A stretch of DNA of 62,879 bases from a bacterium (GTDB lineage: Bacteria > Krumholzibacteriota > Krumholzibacteriia > Krumholzibacteriales > Krumholzibacteriaceae), in assembly GCA_020350885.1 (NCBI GenBank), contig CP070727.1:3512209-3575087 (forward strand), written 5' to 3'. The position numbers and the translations under genes were made by a program. The notes under the pieces were generated by a model. That model was not told the origin of the DNA. It worked only from the letters and a program-made list of their open reading frames with translations, and did no database searches. Below are positions 23,999 to 33,300 of this stretch, piece after piece; within the stretch, counting starts at the first letter, position 1, and the number at the start of each line of letters is the position of its first letter.

Positions 23999-25258
23999 TC
24001 ATTCCTCCAGCGGCTCGCTTTTAATGAAGGTGTACCCGAGCTCCTCGATCGCCTGTTGTAACCGTGAAACATCGAAATCCCTGCCGGTCACGACCGCCTC
24101 ACCCTTTCTGTAATCGACAACGGCCGATTCCACACCGGGCGTTTCCATGAGTGCGCGCCGGATGCTCTGTGCGCAGTGATCACAGCTCATACCTTCGATC
24201 GTGATCCCGAGACGCTTCTCTGTCTTGTTGCTCATCGCCTGCTCACCTACCTTGGACGAATGGAAAAAGGACGCGATCACGACCGCAAGCAACAGGACGG
24301 CGCTCGCAATCTTGACCGGCCCCGGAACCATCCACGGCATGCTCGAAACCGCAGATGTGCCGCGTTCTGTATAGATGAAGTCCAGGAGTAATCCGAAGAG
24401 GATCGCCGAGCCCGCGACCGTTGCCAAGTAGATCCCGGCGGTGCGTCTCCCCATCGTTTTCCATACGGTCGAAACCGTCGCTGCATTCGTCGCCGGGCCC
24501 GTCATGAGAAAGACGAGTGCCGCACCCGGGGAGATACCCTTTGCGATCAACGCGGCAGCGATCGGTACCGAGGCCGTTGCACATACGTAGACCGGAATCC
24601 CCGCGGCCATCATAACGAGCATCGACAGGATGCCGCCGCCTAGAACGCCGGCGAAGTAGTCATCCGGCACTACCGTCGAAATGACGCCGGCTACGACGAT
24701 ACCGATGATGAGTGCCCTGTTGATATCCTTGGGAAGCGTGACGAATCCGTATCGCAGCACACGGACGAACCGGTTTCCTTCCTCACATCCCGTGCAGCAT
24801 TCTCCCACACATGTTGGACGGTACTGCTCATCGGTACTACCGCTCCTGTTGAATATATTCACGAGTGAACCGCCGAAGATACCGCTCACGAAGGAGACGA
24901 GTGGCCGGAAGATTGCGAAGACCGGCCCCAGGAGGCTGAAGGTCACCATGATGCTATCCACGCCGGTCTGTGGAGTGGATATGAGAAAGGACGTCGTGGC
25001 TCCGGTACCCGCGCCGTGCCTGCGAAGGGATGCCGCCACCGGAATGACTCCGCACGAGCAGAGCGGCAGCGGAACGCCGAAGATAGCGGCCTTGACAACC
25101 TGACTGATGCCCCTTCCACCGAGATGTTGCTCGACGAGCTCGGGCCGTATGACGATCGAGAGCACACCGGCGAAGAAGAATCCGAAGAGTAGATACGGTG
25201 CCATCTCGGTGAGGGTTCCCCAAATCGCAAGAAGAAATGCAACGATGGCTTCCGTCAT
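23999..25258 (-). CDS. SO_0444-type Cu/Zn efflux permease (DUF318) with a C-terminal heavy-metal-binding domain
   Basis: This 419-residue protein has about eight membrane segments and two DUF318 permease halves. The motif P-L-P-L-C-S-C-G-V-I-P-V-A lies near residue 55, and F-L-M-T-G-P-A-T-N-A-A is in the second half. A loop near residue 150 holds C-V-G-E-C-C-T-G-C. The last 75 residues are an HMA domain with G-M-S-C-D-H-C-A-Q-S-I. This combination defines the SO_0444-type metal exporters, thought to move copper or zinc. The ATG at 25258 has GGGAGG 7 bases upstream and overlaps the stop codon of the TIGR02757 gene (TGATG). It shares its strand with the PerR/Fur gene. Confidence 0.85.
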   Translation of the reverse strand: MTEAIVAFLLAIWGTLTEMAPYLLFGFFFAGVLSIVIRPELVEQHLGGRGISQVVKAAIFGVPLPLCSCGVIPVAASLRRHGAGTGATTSFLISTPQTGVDSIMVTFSLLGPVFAIFRPLVSFVSGIFGGSLVNIFNRSGSTDEQYRPTCVGECCTGCEEGNRFVRVLRYGFVTLPKDINRALIIGIVVAGVISTVVPDDYFAGVLGGGILSMLVMMAAGIPVYVCATASVPIAAALIAKGISPGAALVFLMTGPATNAATVSTVWKTMGRRTAGIYLATVAGSAILFGLLLDFIYTERGTSAVSSMPWMVPGPVKIASAVLLLAVVIASFFHSSKVGEQAMSNKTEKRLGITIEGMSCDHCAQSIRRALMETPGVESAVVDYRKGEAVVTGRDFDVSRLQQAIEELGYTFIKSEPLEE

Positions 25259-26082
25259 CACACCGCCTCCCGTAGTCCGAGCTCCCGAAGAAACGCCTTC
25301 TCACCATCGCCGCCCCGCATTCCCAGACTCGCGAGCGAGAAGTCGTATCTGACCGGATCGTCCGGAGCGATGGCGCGGAATCCATCCGTGATCTCCCGTG
25401 CCGAACGGATATCCGCCTGATTCCGCCCCGTGAGCCCCATCGTCCTGCTCAACCGGAAGACATGTGTATCGAGCGGAACGATCAGCTTCGATGCGGGAAT
25501 GCCGCTCCATACACCGGGATCGACCTCATCACTGCGAACCATCCAGCGTAGAAAGAGGTTGAGCCGCTTGCAGGCACTCTTGCGGCACGGAGATGGGAGC
25601 AAGTATTGCATTCCACCGGAAGACCGGCCGGATATCTCGTCGACGAACCTGGTAAGCGACGGGATGATATCCTTGTCTTTTTCGTGCAACCCCTGTTTGA
25701 AACATGCCTCGAGCGAACCGTAGCGCCGCAGGACGGAACCGAGACCGTTGAGCATGGTGGCGACATTCTCCCCCGTCACCCAGCGGTGCTTGAATCCCCC
25801 GCAATCCCCGGCGATCGAAGCCGGCCGGGAATGAGTCAGGTAGCGGGCGGGTGCCGGTCCCATCGGTTCGAGCACGCACGAGATACTTCGGACAATCTGC
25901 CTGGCGTTGCCGAAGGAAAGTGAGGAGGCGATGAACCCCACGATTTCTTGGTCGCGGGGATCGCTGTACCGGTAGAGGAAGCCGAGTGGGTCTCCCTCGA
26001 CATTCACACGCCGATTGAACCGCTGGTACAATCGCTCGAGCGCCGATTTCAGTTTCGTGGTCTCAACGGTCACAGAAGCCAA
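25258..26082 (-). CDS. TIGR02757 family protein (DUF2400)
   Basis: This 274-residue protein matches the TIGR02757 layout: Y-S-D-P-R-D-Q-E-I-V-G-F-I-A-S-S-L-S-F-G-N-A, then K-R-L-N-L-F-L-R-W-M-V-R and I-V-P-L-D-T-H-V-F-R-L-S-R. The D-T-H core resembles the HhH-GPD/endonuclease III-like fold, but the function is unknown. TTG at 26082 is taken as the start because GGAGG lies 8 bases upstream; a longer open frame to 26325 would run across the regulator gene. Its stop overlaps the permease start by one base, so the two are translationally coupled. Confidence 0.85.
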   Translation of the reverse strand: MASVTVETTKLKSALERLYQRFNRRVNVEGDPLGFLYRYSDPRDQEIVGFIASSLSFGNARQIVRSISCVLEPMGPAPARYLTHSRPASIAGDCGGFKHRWVTGENVATMLNGLGSVLRRYGSLEACFKQGLHEKDKDIIPSLTRFVDEISGRSSGGMQYLLPSPCRKSACKRLNLFLRWMVRSDEVDPGVWSGIPASKLIVPLDTHVFRLSRTMGLTGRNQADIRSAREITDGFRAIAPDDPVRYDFSLASLGMRGGDGEKAFLRELGLREAV

Positions 26083-26156
26083 TTGACGATCCTCCGATTC
26101 TCTCTCCGAGCAAATGGTTCCGCCGTGCGTTCCCAGGCGTGCCTGCGGCAGCACCT

Positions 26157-26576
26157 TCAGCCGGATAGATCGGTGCCCGCCTCTTTCTTGCAAACCGGGC
26201 AGATACCGAGAAACTCGACCCGCCGTTCGACGGCCTCGTATCCTGTCGCCTCTATCGCCTCTCGATCGCATTCGGTGATCTGCCGCTCGATCGATAGATC
26301 GTCTATGCGGCCGCACCGTATGCATCTGATATGATGATGGCTCTCCGTGTCACCATCGAAGCGCATCTGCTCTCCCCCGAGCCTGAGGGTCCGAATAATA
26401 CCGTACCGGGACATCAATTCAAGGTTTCGGTACACGGTGCCCAGGCTGATATGCGGGAGCCGTTTACGGACCAGCTCATAGAGCTCGTCTGCCGTCGGAT
26501 GCGTACAGAGCCTTCGAAGCTCCTCAAGTATCACCCGGCGCTGGGTTGTCATCCGTATGTTGTGTACAGGCTGCAT
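26157..26576 (-). CDS. Fur/PerR-family metalloregulator
   Basis: This 139-residue protein has a winged-helix N-terminus (R-M-T-T-Q-R-R-V-I-L-E-E-L, H-I-S-L-G-T-V-Y-R-N-L). The metal site is E-S-H-H-H-I-R-C-I-R-C-G-R-I-D-D with a later C-P-V-C: four structural Cys plus His/Asp sensing ligands. PerR and Fur cannot be separated by eye, but the neighbouring rubrerythrin, superoxide reductase and ferritin favour a peroxide or iron regulator. A 21-base palindrome overlaps its promoter, suggesting self-repression. The gene is followed by the TIGR02757 protein and the permease in the same direction. Confidence 0.9.
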   Translation of the reverse strand: MQPVHNIRMTTQRRVILEELRRLCTHPTADELYELVRKRLPHISLGTVYRNLELMSRYGIIRTLRLGGEQMRFDGDTESHHHIRCIRCGRIDDLSIERQITECDREAIEATGYEAVERRVEFLGICPVCKKEAGTDLSG

Positions 26577-26591
26577 GATCTTCTTTAAGAA

Positions 26592-26612
26592 TAGTAATAA
26601 TTATTAATACTA
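26592..26612. promoter_or_regulatory. PerR/Fur-type operator
   Basis: A 21-base AT-rich palindrome with 10-1-10 symmetry and outer arms TAGTA and TACTA has only two symmetric mismatched positions outside the centre. It overlaps the -10 element of the regulator's own promoter, in the manner of PerR boxes (7-1-7 cores within a longer dyad). Confidence 0.65.
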
Positions 26613-26632
26613 CTAATTATTGATATTGTCAA
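26604..26632 (-). promoter_or_regulatory. Promoter of the PerR/Fur-family gene
   Basis: On the minus strand TTGACA (26627-26632) and TATTAA (26604-26609) are separated by 17 bases. The -10 lies inside the palindrome at 26592-26612. Confidence 0.6.
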
Positions 26633-26740
26633 CCATTTTTTGAACTTTTTTGGTGTATTATTACATATTGGATGGATTTACCCGCAACTTACATCTTTGT
26701 AATCGGTTACGAGCTATATGCGATCCGAGTCCCGCAGCCG

Positions 26741-27232
26741 TTATCTGTAGATCGATTTTACCGCCCCCCAGCTCGACTCCTCCGTATCCCAGGAGAGATC
26801 CTGGATGATGCTCTCGACCTTGATGTAATCACAGGGAATCGCCAGTGTTCCGGTACAGATGTCGGTATACTTCCTCCCCGTAACGATAACGCGCTTACCG
26901 ATGAACAGCTTGAGATCGTGCTTGTCGGAGACGAGGTAGTAGCTGCTGAACCCCTCCTCGCCGAGAAGATAGTAGGAACCGCAGAAGCATATGGTGACCT
27001 CCGGCGGTGGGAAATACCTCAGGTTGCCGAGTGTCGTATCCGGAGGAGCGGCCGGAACAGCCACCGTCGGAGCATCCTTCTCCGCTTCCTCGCGATCGAG
27101 CGTGGCTTCCCCCTGGCGGACCGGACCGGCACCGGTGTCGGGGGAGCGCCCCACCGGTGACTGTACGGTAAGGAACGTCACGAGAAGAAGCACGAATAGG
27201 AACACAGGGATCGTATATGTATTTCTTTTCAT
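26741..27232 (-). CDS. Secreted hypothetical protein
   Basis: This 163-residue protein has an N-terminal signal/anchor segment (V-F-L-F-V-L-L-L-V-T-F-L), then a low-complexity acidic/Pro-Ala linker to about residue 65. A small domain follows with four Cys (C-F-C-G and C-T-G...C), the sequence K-L-F-I-G-K-R-V-I-V-T-G-R-K-Y and C-D-Y-I-K-V-E-S-I. The short-strand pattern resembles OB-fold secreted modules, but I do not recognise the family. AGGAGGAGG precedes the ATG. It appears to be a single-gene unit upstream of the regulator gene. Confidence 0.7.
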   Translation of the reverse strand: MKRNTYTIPVFLFVLLLVTFLTVQSPVGRSPDTGAGPVRQGEATLDREEAEKDAPTVAVPAAPPDTTLGNLRYFPPPEVTICFCGSYYLLGEEGFSSYYLVSDKHDLKLFIGKRVIVTGRKYTDICTGTLAIPCDYIKVESIIQDLSWDTEESSWGAVKSIYR

Positions 27233-27319
27233 TTTCTTCCTCCTCCTAACTATCCGTCATCCCCACCGTACACCTGTCATAACTGAAGATCAAAGCCGAA
27301 AAACAGTAATGGATCCTAG

Positions 27320-27349
27320 GGGGCTCCCCGCCCTGCGGCGGGGAGCCCC
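27320..27349 (-). terminator. Perfect 13-bp hairpin after the giant subtilase gene
   Basis: Arms GGGGCTCCCCGCC (27320-27332) and GGCGGGGAGCCCC (27337-27349) pair perfectly around a 4-base loop, 12 bases past the protease stop codon on the minus strand. There is no long U-tract directly after it. Confidence 0.7.
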
Positions 27350-27360
27350 ACGTTAACACG

Positions 27361-30300
27361 CTATCTGAGAAGCACCATCTTACGTACCATCCGGACATCA
27401 CCTGCAACAAATCTGCAGAAGTAGAGACCGGATGAGACGCTGTGCCCGATATCGTTGGTACCATCCCAGGTGAAGGTATGGATACCGGGCTCCTTCGTGC
27501 CCTCGAAGAGTGTCTTGACCAGTTCACCCTTGACGTTGTAGATCCGGAGCTGCACCGGACCTGTAACGTTCTTCGGGATCCCGAACTGAACCCTGGTGAC
27601 CGGGTTGAATGGGTTCGGGTAGTTCTGCCAGAGCATGAGATTCTCCGGAATCTCCGGGGTGCTCTCAAGTGAACCCCCGGCGACGTCCTTCCCGATAACA
27701 CCGGACGCCGAAGCGAGCCAGTCGAGTGCACGATCCAGGATCTCCGCCCTGCGCGTTTCCTCCTGGACGTAGTTGAGGTTGAACGCGAAGTACGCGGACG
27801 CATGCGTCGTGCCTACATACCGCACAGCGGCGGCGGAGTCGGGTCCGGCTGGGGCCATCGGCCAGACCTTCGGATCCCACTCCTTCCCTTCCTTCTCGTA
27901 GAATTCCCTGAGCTCGTTCTCTGTATCGAAGAGATCCAGCGAGGAACCCAGACCGCTGTATGTGTAAATCACGTATCCCCCAGTATACGTCGTAGAGAGC
28001 CGAAGCTCATCCGGAAAGTAACCCTGGATGACGAAAGTCTCGTCATTACCGATCGGGTCACCGGGCGTGCTCGTGAGCTGCCGCCAGCTCGGATCGTCCT
28101 GCACATAGGCGGAGCCCGTGTACTGCTCCATCCACGCTTGCGTGGACGAGCTATACGATAGATCACGGCCCATCATGATGATCTGGTTGTATGAGGGAAG
28201 GCTGGTGCTCAGGAACGCCCCCAGCGTATCCATCTGTGTCCCGTCGAAGTACCAGCTCTCATCAATGATCACAGCATCGTACACCTGGAGAATCGCCACT
28301 GTCGGCACACCGAGATCGTCCCAATCCCAGATATCGGCCGTCCGGCCCATCGCCGAGAAGGCGAACTGGAAGTCCTCGGCTGTGGTATGCGACCCACCGC
28401 CCAGGAGTACCAGGTAGTCACCGGACGGCATGATGCCGAACTCGTAGGTGATCGCCGGGGCACCGGCGGGATCGGTAGACGTGTTGGCGGCGTTATCCTC
28501 CGCCTCGAGGTAGAGCTTGATCCGTGTTCCGGCACTCTGTCCCGGTATATCACCACTGTACTCGTCCGGATTACCCGTCGGGGCCATCGCCACCGAAGTC
28601 CAGCTACCTCCGTCGTCAGTGCTGTAGTAGAGGTCAACCGTAGCGACACCCGAGAGAGCGTCCGTCACTGTGGTGGTCACCGTATACGGTCCCACGGTGT
28701 CGAATGTGCCGGCCGGCACATCCGTCGATACGAACACCGGGCTCTCGGTATCCTCAATGCCCTCCATACGCACATCGTCGATGTACCAACCGACCTTCTG
28801 CACGTATGAATCACTTCCGAAGTGCCAGCGAATGATGACATTCGTTCCCATGTACGGAGTGAGATCGAATGTCACGAGGTGCCAGTAGTCATCGTTGTAC
28901 CCGGTGAAGCACGGCTCAAGCGGGATACCGGCGTTTCCGCTCTTTGCGGTTCCGTTGTAGCCGATGTCGGGTGTGAGGATCGTCCATGAGCTGCCACCAT
29001 CGGTGGAGATCTTCACATTTCCGCCGTCCCAGTTGGTCTCGATGTAGTACCACTGCCAGAAGCTCAGTACGGCGTACGTCGCAACCGCCGGGACCGTAAT
29101 CTCGGGGGTCTCGAGCCTCGAATCAGAGCTGGACGAGTAATTGTCCCCTATCTTCGTGGCCCAGACGTTGACGCCGGAGTGTGCGTCATCGGGACCGGTC
29201 GTCGGCTCGCCCCACTCCCAATCGGGACCTGTTGCGGCAAAGCCGCCGTCATTCGCCTCGAAATCCCAGGCGAAGTAGTCCACGATCTCGAAGGAGTGGT
29301 AGCCGGTCGCCGGCTCCCTCGCATAGTTCGGAACGTCGGCGATATCACGTGCCCTGATGTAGTAGTTGAATACATCATAGAGCACCGCCGGACCGGGGAT
29401 CGCTCCCTGGTACAGGTCGCCGCCGACATTGGTCATATTGACCGTGGCATCAGTCCCACCGTTCTTGTTGTAGGTAAGAAACACACCGGCAGGATCGACA
29501 CCGACATTATCCGTGATCGTCGCCTCAACGATGTACGGACCGGTTTGATCCGTCGTGTTCGGATGAGGCACATGGACGATCTCGGGTGGTGTGATATCGG
29601 CGGTCACCTCGAAGGTGTGCTGTACGGCAGGCGCACCTCCCGGATGGTAGCTGGTGTTACCATCGAAGTTGGAAGCGCTGAGGTAATAGCTTACCGTCGT
29701 GCCGAACGACTGCGCCGGAATATCTGCCGCATACTCATCGGGATTGCCGGTCGGTGCCATTGTAAGCGTTACCGGACCCGCCCCCATATCGTAGATGAGG
29801 AACACACGGCTCGGGTCGAGATCATCCGAGTAGAGCTCGGCAACAGCCGTGTATGCGTTCAGGGTATCCTCCGTATCGTGGAGTGGCTCATGCACAATCT
29901 CGGGGGCTGAGAGCCAACCCAGTGCACGGTGCATGATACCAGCTCTGCGCTCGGGCTCCTGGATGTAATAGAAGTTGAAGGCGAAGTATACAGAGCGGTA
30001 ACCATCGCCTGCGTACTTGATGCCCGCTGCAGCATCGAGGCTCTTCGGCGCATGTGGCATCACGCCGTCCCATTCCTTGCCATCCTTCTCGTAGGCACCC
30101 TCGAGCTCCGATCGGGTCTCAGACGCCGTTCCGAGTCCCGTGTACCGGTACACGATTTCACCACCCGGATACACATCGGAGCGCTGAATCTCGTCGGGGT
30201 ACGAGCCGGAGATGACAAAGACTTCGCCTGCGCCGATCGGCTCGCCGGGCTCACCAGTCAGCTCGCGCCATCCGGGATTGTCCTGGACGTACGCGGCGCG

Positions 30301-33300
30301 CATGTACTCCTCGATCCACGGGCGTGTCGACGAGTAGAATCCGAGATCACGTCCCATGATGAAGAACTGCTTCCTCGCACCCAGCATACCGGATTCGAGG
30401 TACGTGCCGAGATCGGCTTGTTCGGTCGTGGTAAGCGATCCCGTCTCATCGAGGATGATTGTCTTGTAGAGGCTGAGCTTATCAGCAGCCAGCCAGCCCT
30501 GTGTCGGCATATACCAGTAGTCCGCCTCATGCCCGTTGGCCTCGAGTGCCTGGCGGAACATCTCCAGGGATGTCGCCGAACTCGTCATTTGCAGCACGAG
30601 TATCGGTGCCGACGGGAGAATCGAGAACTCGTGCGTCTCCGTCGGCGCCCCCGCCGGGTCGTAGGCCTCGTTGGCCTCGGATGAGGTGTCCGTTGCCTTG
30701 ATGTAGAACTTGATGTTTGTGCCGCTTGGCTGGCCGGGGATGTCACCGTTATATTCGTCATCACCCGCACCGGCGCTCATCGCCACCTCGGTGAAGGAGG
30801 CTCCGTCATCCGTGCTGTAGAATATGGACACAGTAGCGACATCGGAGAGCGGATCCGTCACGTAGGTCGTAACCTCATACGGGCCCGCCGTATCAAAGGT
30901 GCTCGCCGGCACCTCGGTTCCGCTGATCACCGGTGGGAAGTCATCGATGTCGGTGCTTCGCAGCACGACATCGTCAACGTACCAGCCGGACCTGTAGACG
31001 CTGCCGTCACTTCCGAAGTGGAAGCGGATCTGGACCTGCTGGCCAGCGTAGTCCGAGAGATCGAACAGCTCCATCTGCCAGAAGTCGTTGTTGTAACCCG
31101 TGAAGCACTCCTCGCCGGGGATGCCTGCGTTGCCGCTCCTTGCGGTGCCGTCGTAGCCTCCAATCGGCTCGACGACCGTCCAGGTCATACCGCCGTCAGA
31201 GGAAACCTTGACGTTGCCGCCGTCGTAGTTGGTCTCAATATAGTACCAGTGCCACATCGAGAGCAGCGCGTACGGCTTGCTGCCAGCCAGTGTGATCGGC
31301 GGGATGTCGAGTGTCGCATCGGCACTGTTGGGATAGCTGCCGGCGAGTATCGTGGCCCAGAGATTGACACCCGAATGTGCGCCGCCGGGACCACTCGTCG
31401 GCTCGCCCCACTCCCAAACGCCGCCCGCAGGAGTGAAACCGCCGTCGTCGAGCTCGAAATCCCACGAGAAGTACTCGACGATCTCGAAGCGGTAGTACCC
31501 TTCCTCAGGTACACGGGTCACATTGCCGTGGTACGACTCGTCCATCGCGTAGATGCAGTACTCGTAGTAGTCGCCGACCTCGGAGGGACCCGGTATGGAA
31601 GCGCAGTAGAGACCCTCGACGCCGAGGATCATCTCCATGCGGTGGAACATACCACCATTCTTGGCATACATAAGGTACACGGATTCAACACCGAGGTTAT
31701 CAGTCACATCGGCACAGATCGTGTAGGGGCCGTCGAGATCGTTCGTGTTGTAGTACCTGCCGTGAACGACCGTCGGGGCTTCTTCGTCCCAGCCCACATT
31801 GAACATGTGCCGCATCAGCGGTGCACCCACCGGGTCGTAGCTCGTGTGCCCCTCGACGTCACCCGCCATGATGTAGTAATAGACCTCCGTACCGATCGGC
31901 TGCGCCGGTATGTAGGCCTCGTACTCATCAGGCACGCCGGTGGCTGTCATCGGGACACTCACGTCACCGGCGCCGACATCGTAAACGACGGCGAAGGTCG
32001 TTGGATCGAGGGCGAAGTGACCGGCCGTGATGAGTGCCGTGACCTGATACGGATCCGTGTCGTTCTCCGTATCGCTGATCGGTGTATGGGTGATCTCCGG
32101 ATAGCCGAGAAGCCAGTCGAGCACACGTCCCATCACGATGGTTCTATCGGCCTCCTCGGCGATTGCCTCGAATCCGAAGGCGAAGTAGACGAGCTTATAG
32201 GTTCCGGTATCGACCGTGAGGCCTGCGGTACCCGAGCTCGTGATGCCGTTCGCCTCGACGATCCCCTTCTCCATGTCGTTGGCCGTTACCGCACCCATCG
32301 GTACCGTCTCGTCGTACACAAAGGCTGTCTGAGCCGGGGTGAGTATATCGATCTCGGACGGGTAACCCTGGTTGTTGGCACCGGTTCCGCCCTGTATCGC
32401 AAAGGCAAGTCCCGAGCCGACAGGGTTTGCCACCTCTCCGATAACGGCGCCGAGGCCGACATCGTCCTGTACATAGACGGCATGCAGGTAATCGGCGTAG
32501 AAGCTCGAGGTGCGGATGTCGTAGCCGATGTCCTGCCCCGAGATGAAGAGGCGTCCACCGCCGTCCAGATAGGCAGCGAGCTCTGCCTCATCGGCCGCCT
32601 CGATCGTCGTCGACCAGTCGTTACCGGTGAGCCAGACGACCGATTCGAAGAGCACCATCTCCGCGGCCGTAGGAGGAGTCGTCACCGTCAGGTACGACCG
32701 TCCGGCGGCGTTTATGGCCGCTTCGTAGTAGAGCTCGAAGGCCTGACCTTTGTCGTCGTCAACCACGAGCACCTGTGCTGCGTCGAGCCCGACATCCAGA
32801 GGTGTTGTTACACCCTCGAAGACCTCGATGTTCGTCCTGGTCGTCATCGGGTAGGGGAAAACCGGTGAGAAGACAAGGTCGTAACTGCCGATCGGCAGCG
32901 TAACGCTGTACTCGCCGGTCGAAGGATCGGTCGCTGTCCAGACCACAGCCTCACCGCCCAGCTCCACCGTGACATCGGCCTCGATACCGGCGGCTGTTTC
33001 GTTGTCCGTTACGAAACCGGCTACCGTGCCGGAGGGAAGCTGGTTCAGGGTGACATTGAGCGGCGTGACAGCGTCTGCAACGATCGTGACGACCGTGGAG
33101 TAGGTCTCATAGCCGAAGCGTGAAACCTCGACCGGATGGTCGCCTGCGACCGTCTGAATCGTGTAGTCACCGAACTCGTCGGAGAAGACATACTGTCCGG
33201 TATCCGTGATCAGGATCTTCGCATTCTCGACCGTGCCACCGCCGGAGCTGTAGATCGTACCCTGCAGTGTGCCGACACCGGCGAGGGCTGCTGTCACGGC

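Noticed and set aside
26083..26325. N-terminal extension of the TIGR02757 gene across the Fur/PerR gene
   Set aside because: The extension overlaps the regulator's coding region, has no family-like sequence, and a TTG at 26082 has a strong ribosome site.
26635..26655. Hairpin in the T-rich tract upstream of the PerR/Fur promoter
   Set aside because: The apparent symmetry pairs T with T and cannot form a stem.
31018..32868. A 616-codon open frame on the plus strand opposite the giant protease
   Set aside because: It is antisense to a clearly coding S8/module protein, has no signal, domain or ribosome site, and reflects codon bias of the opposite strand.
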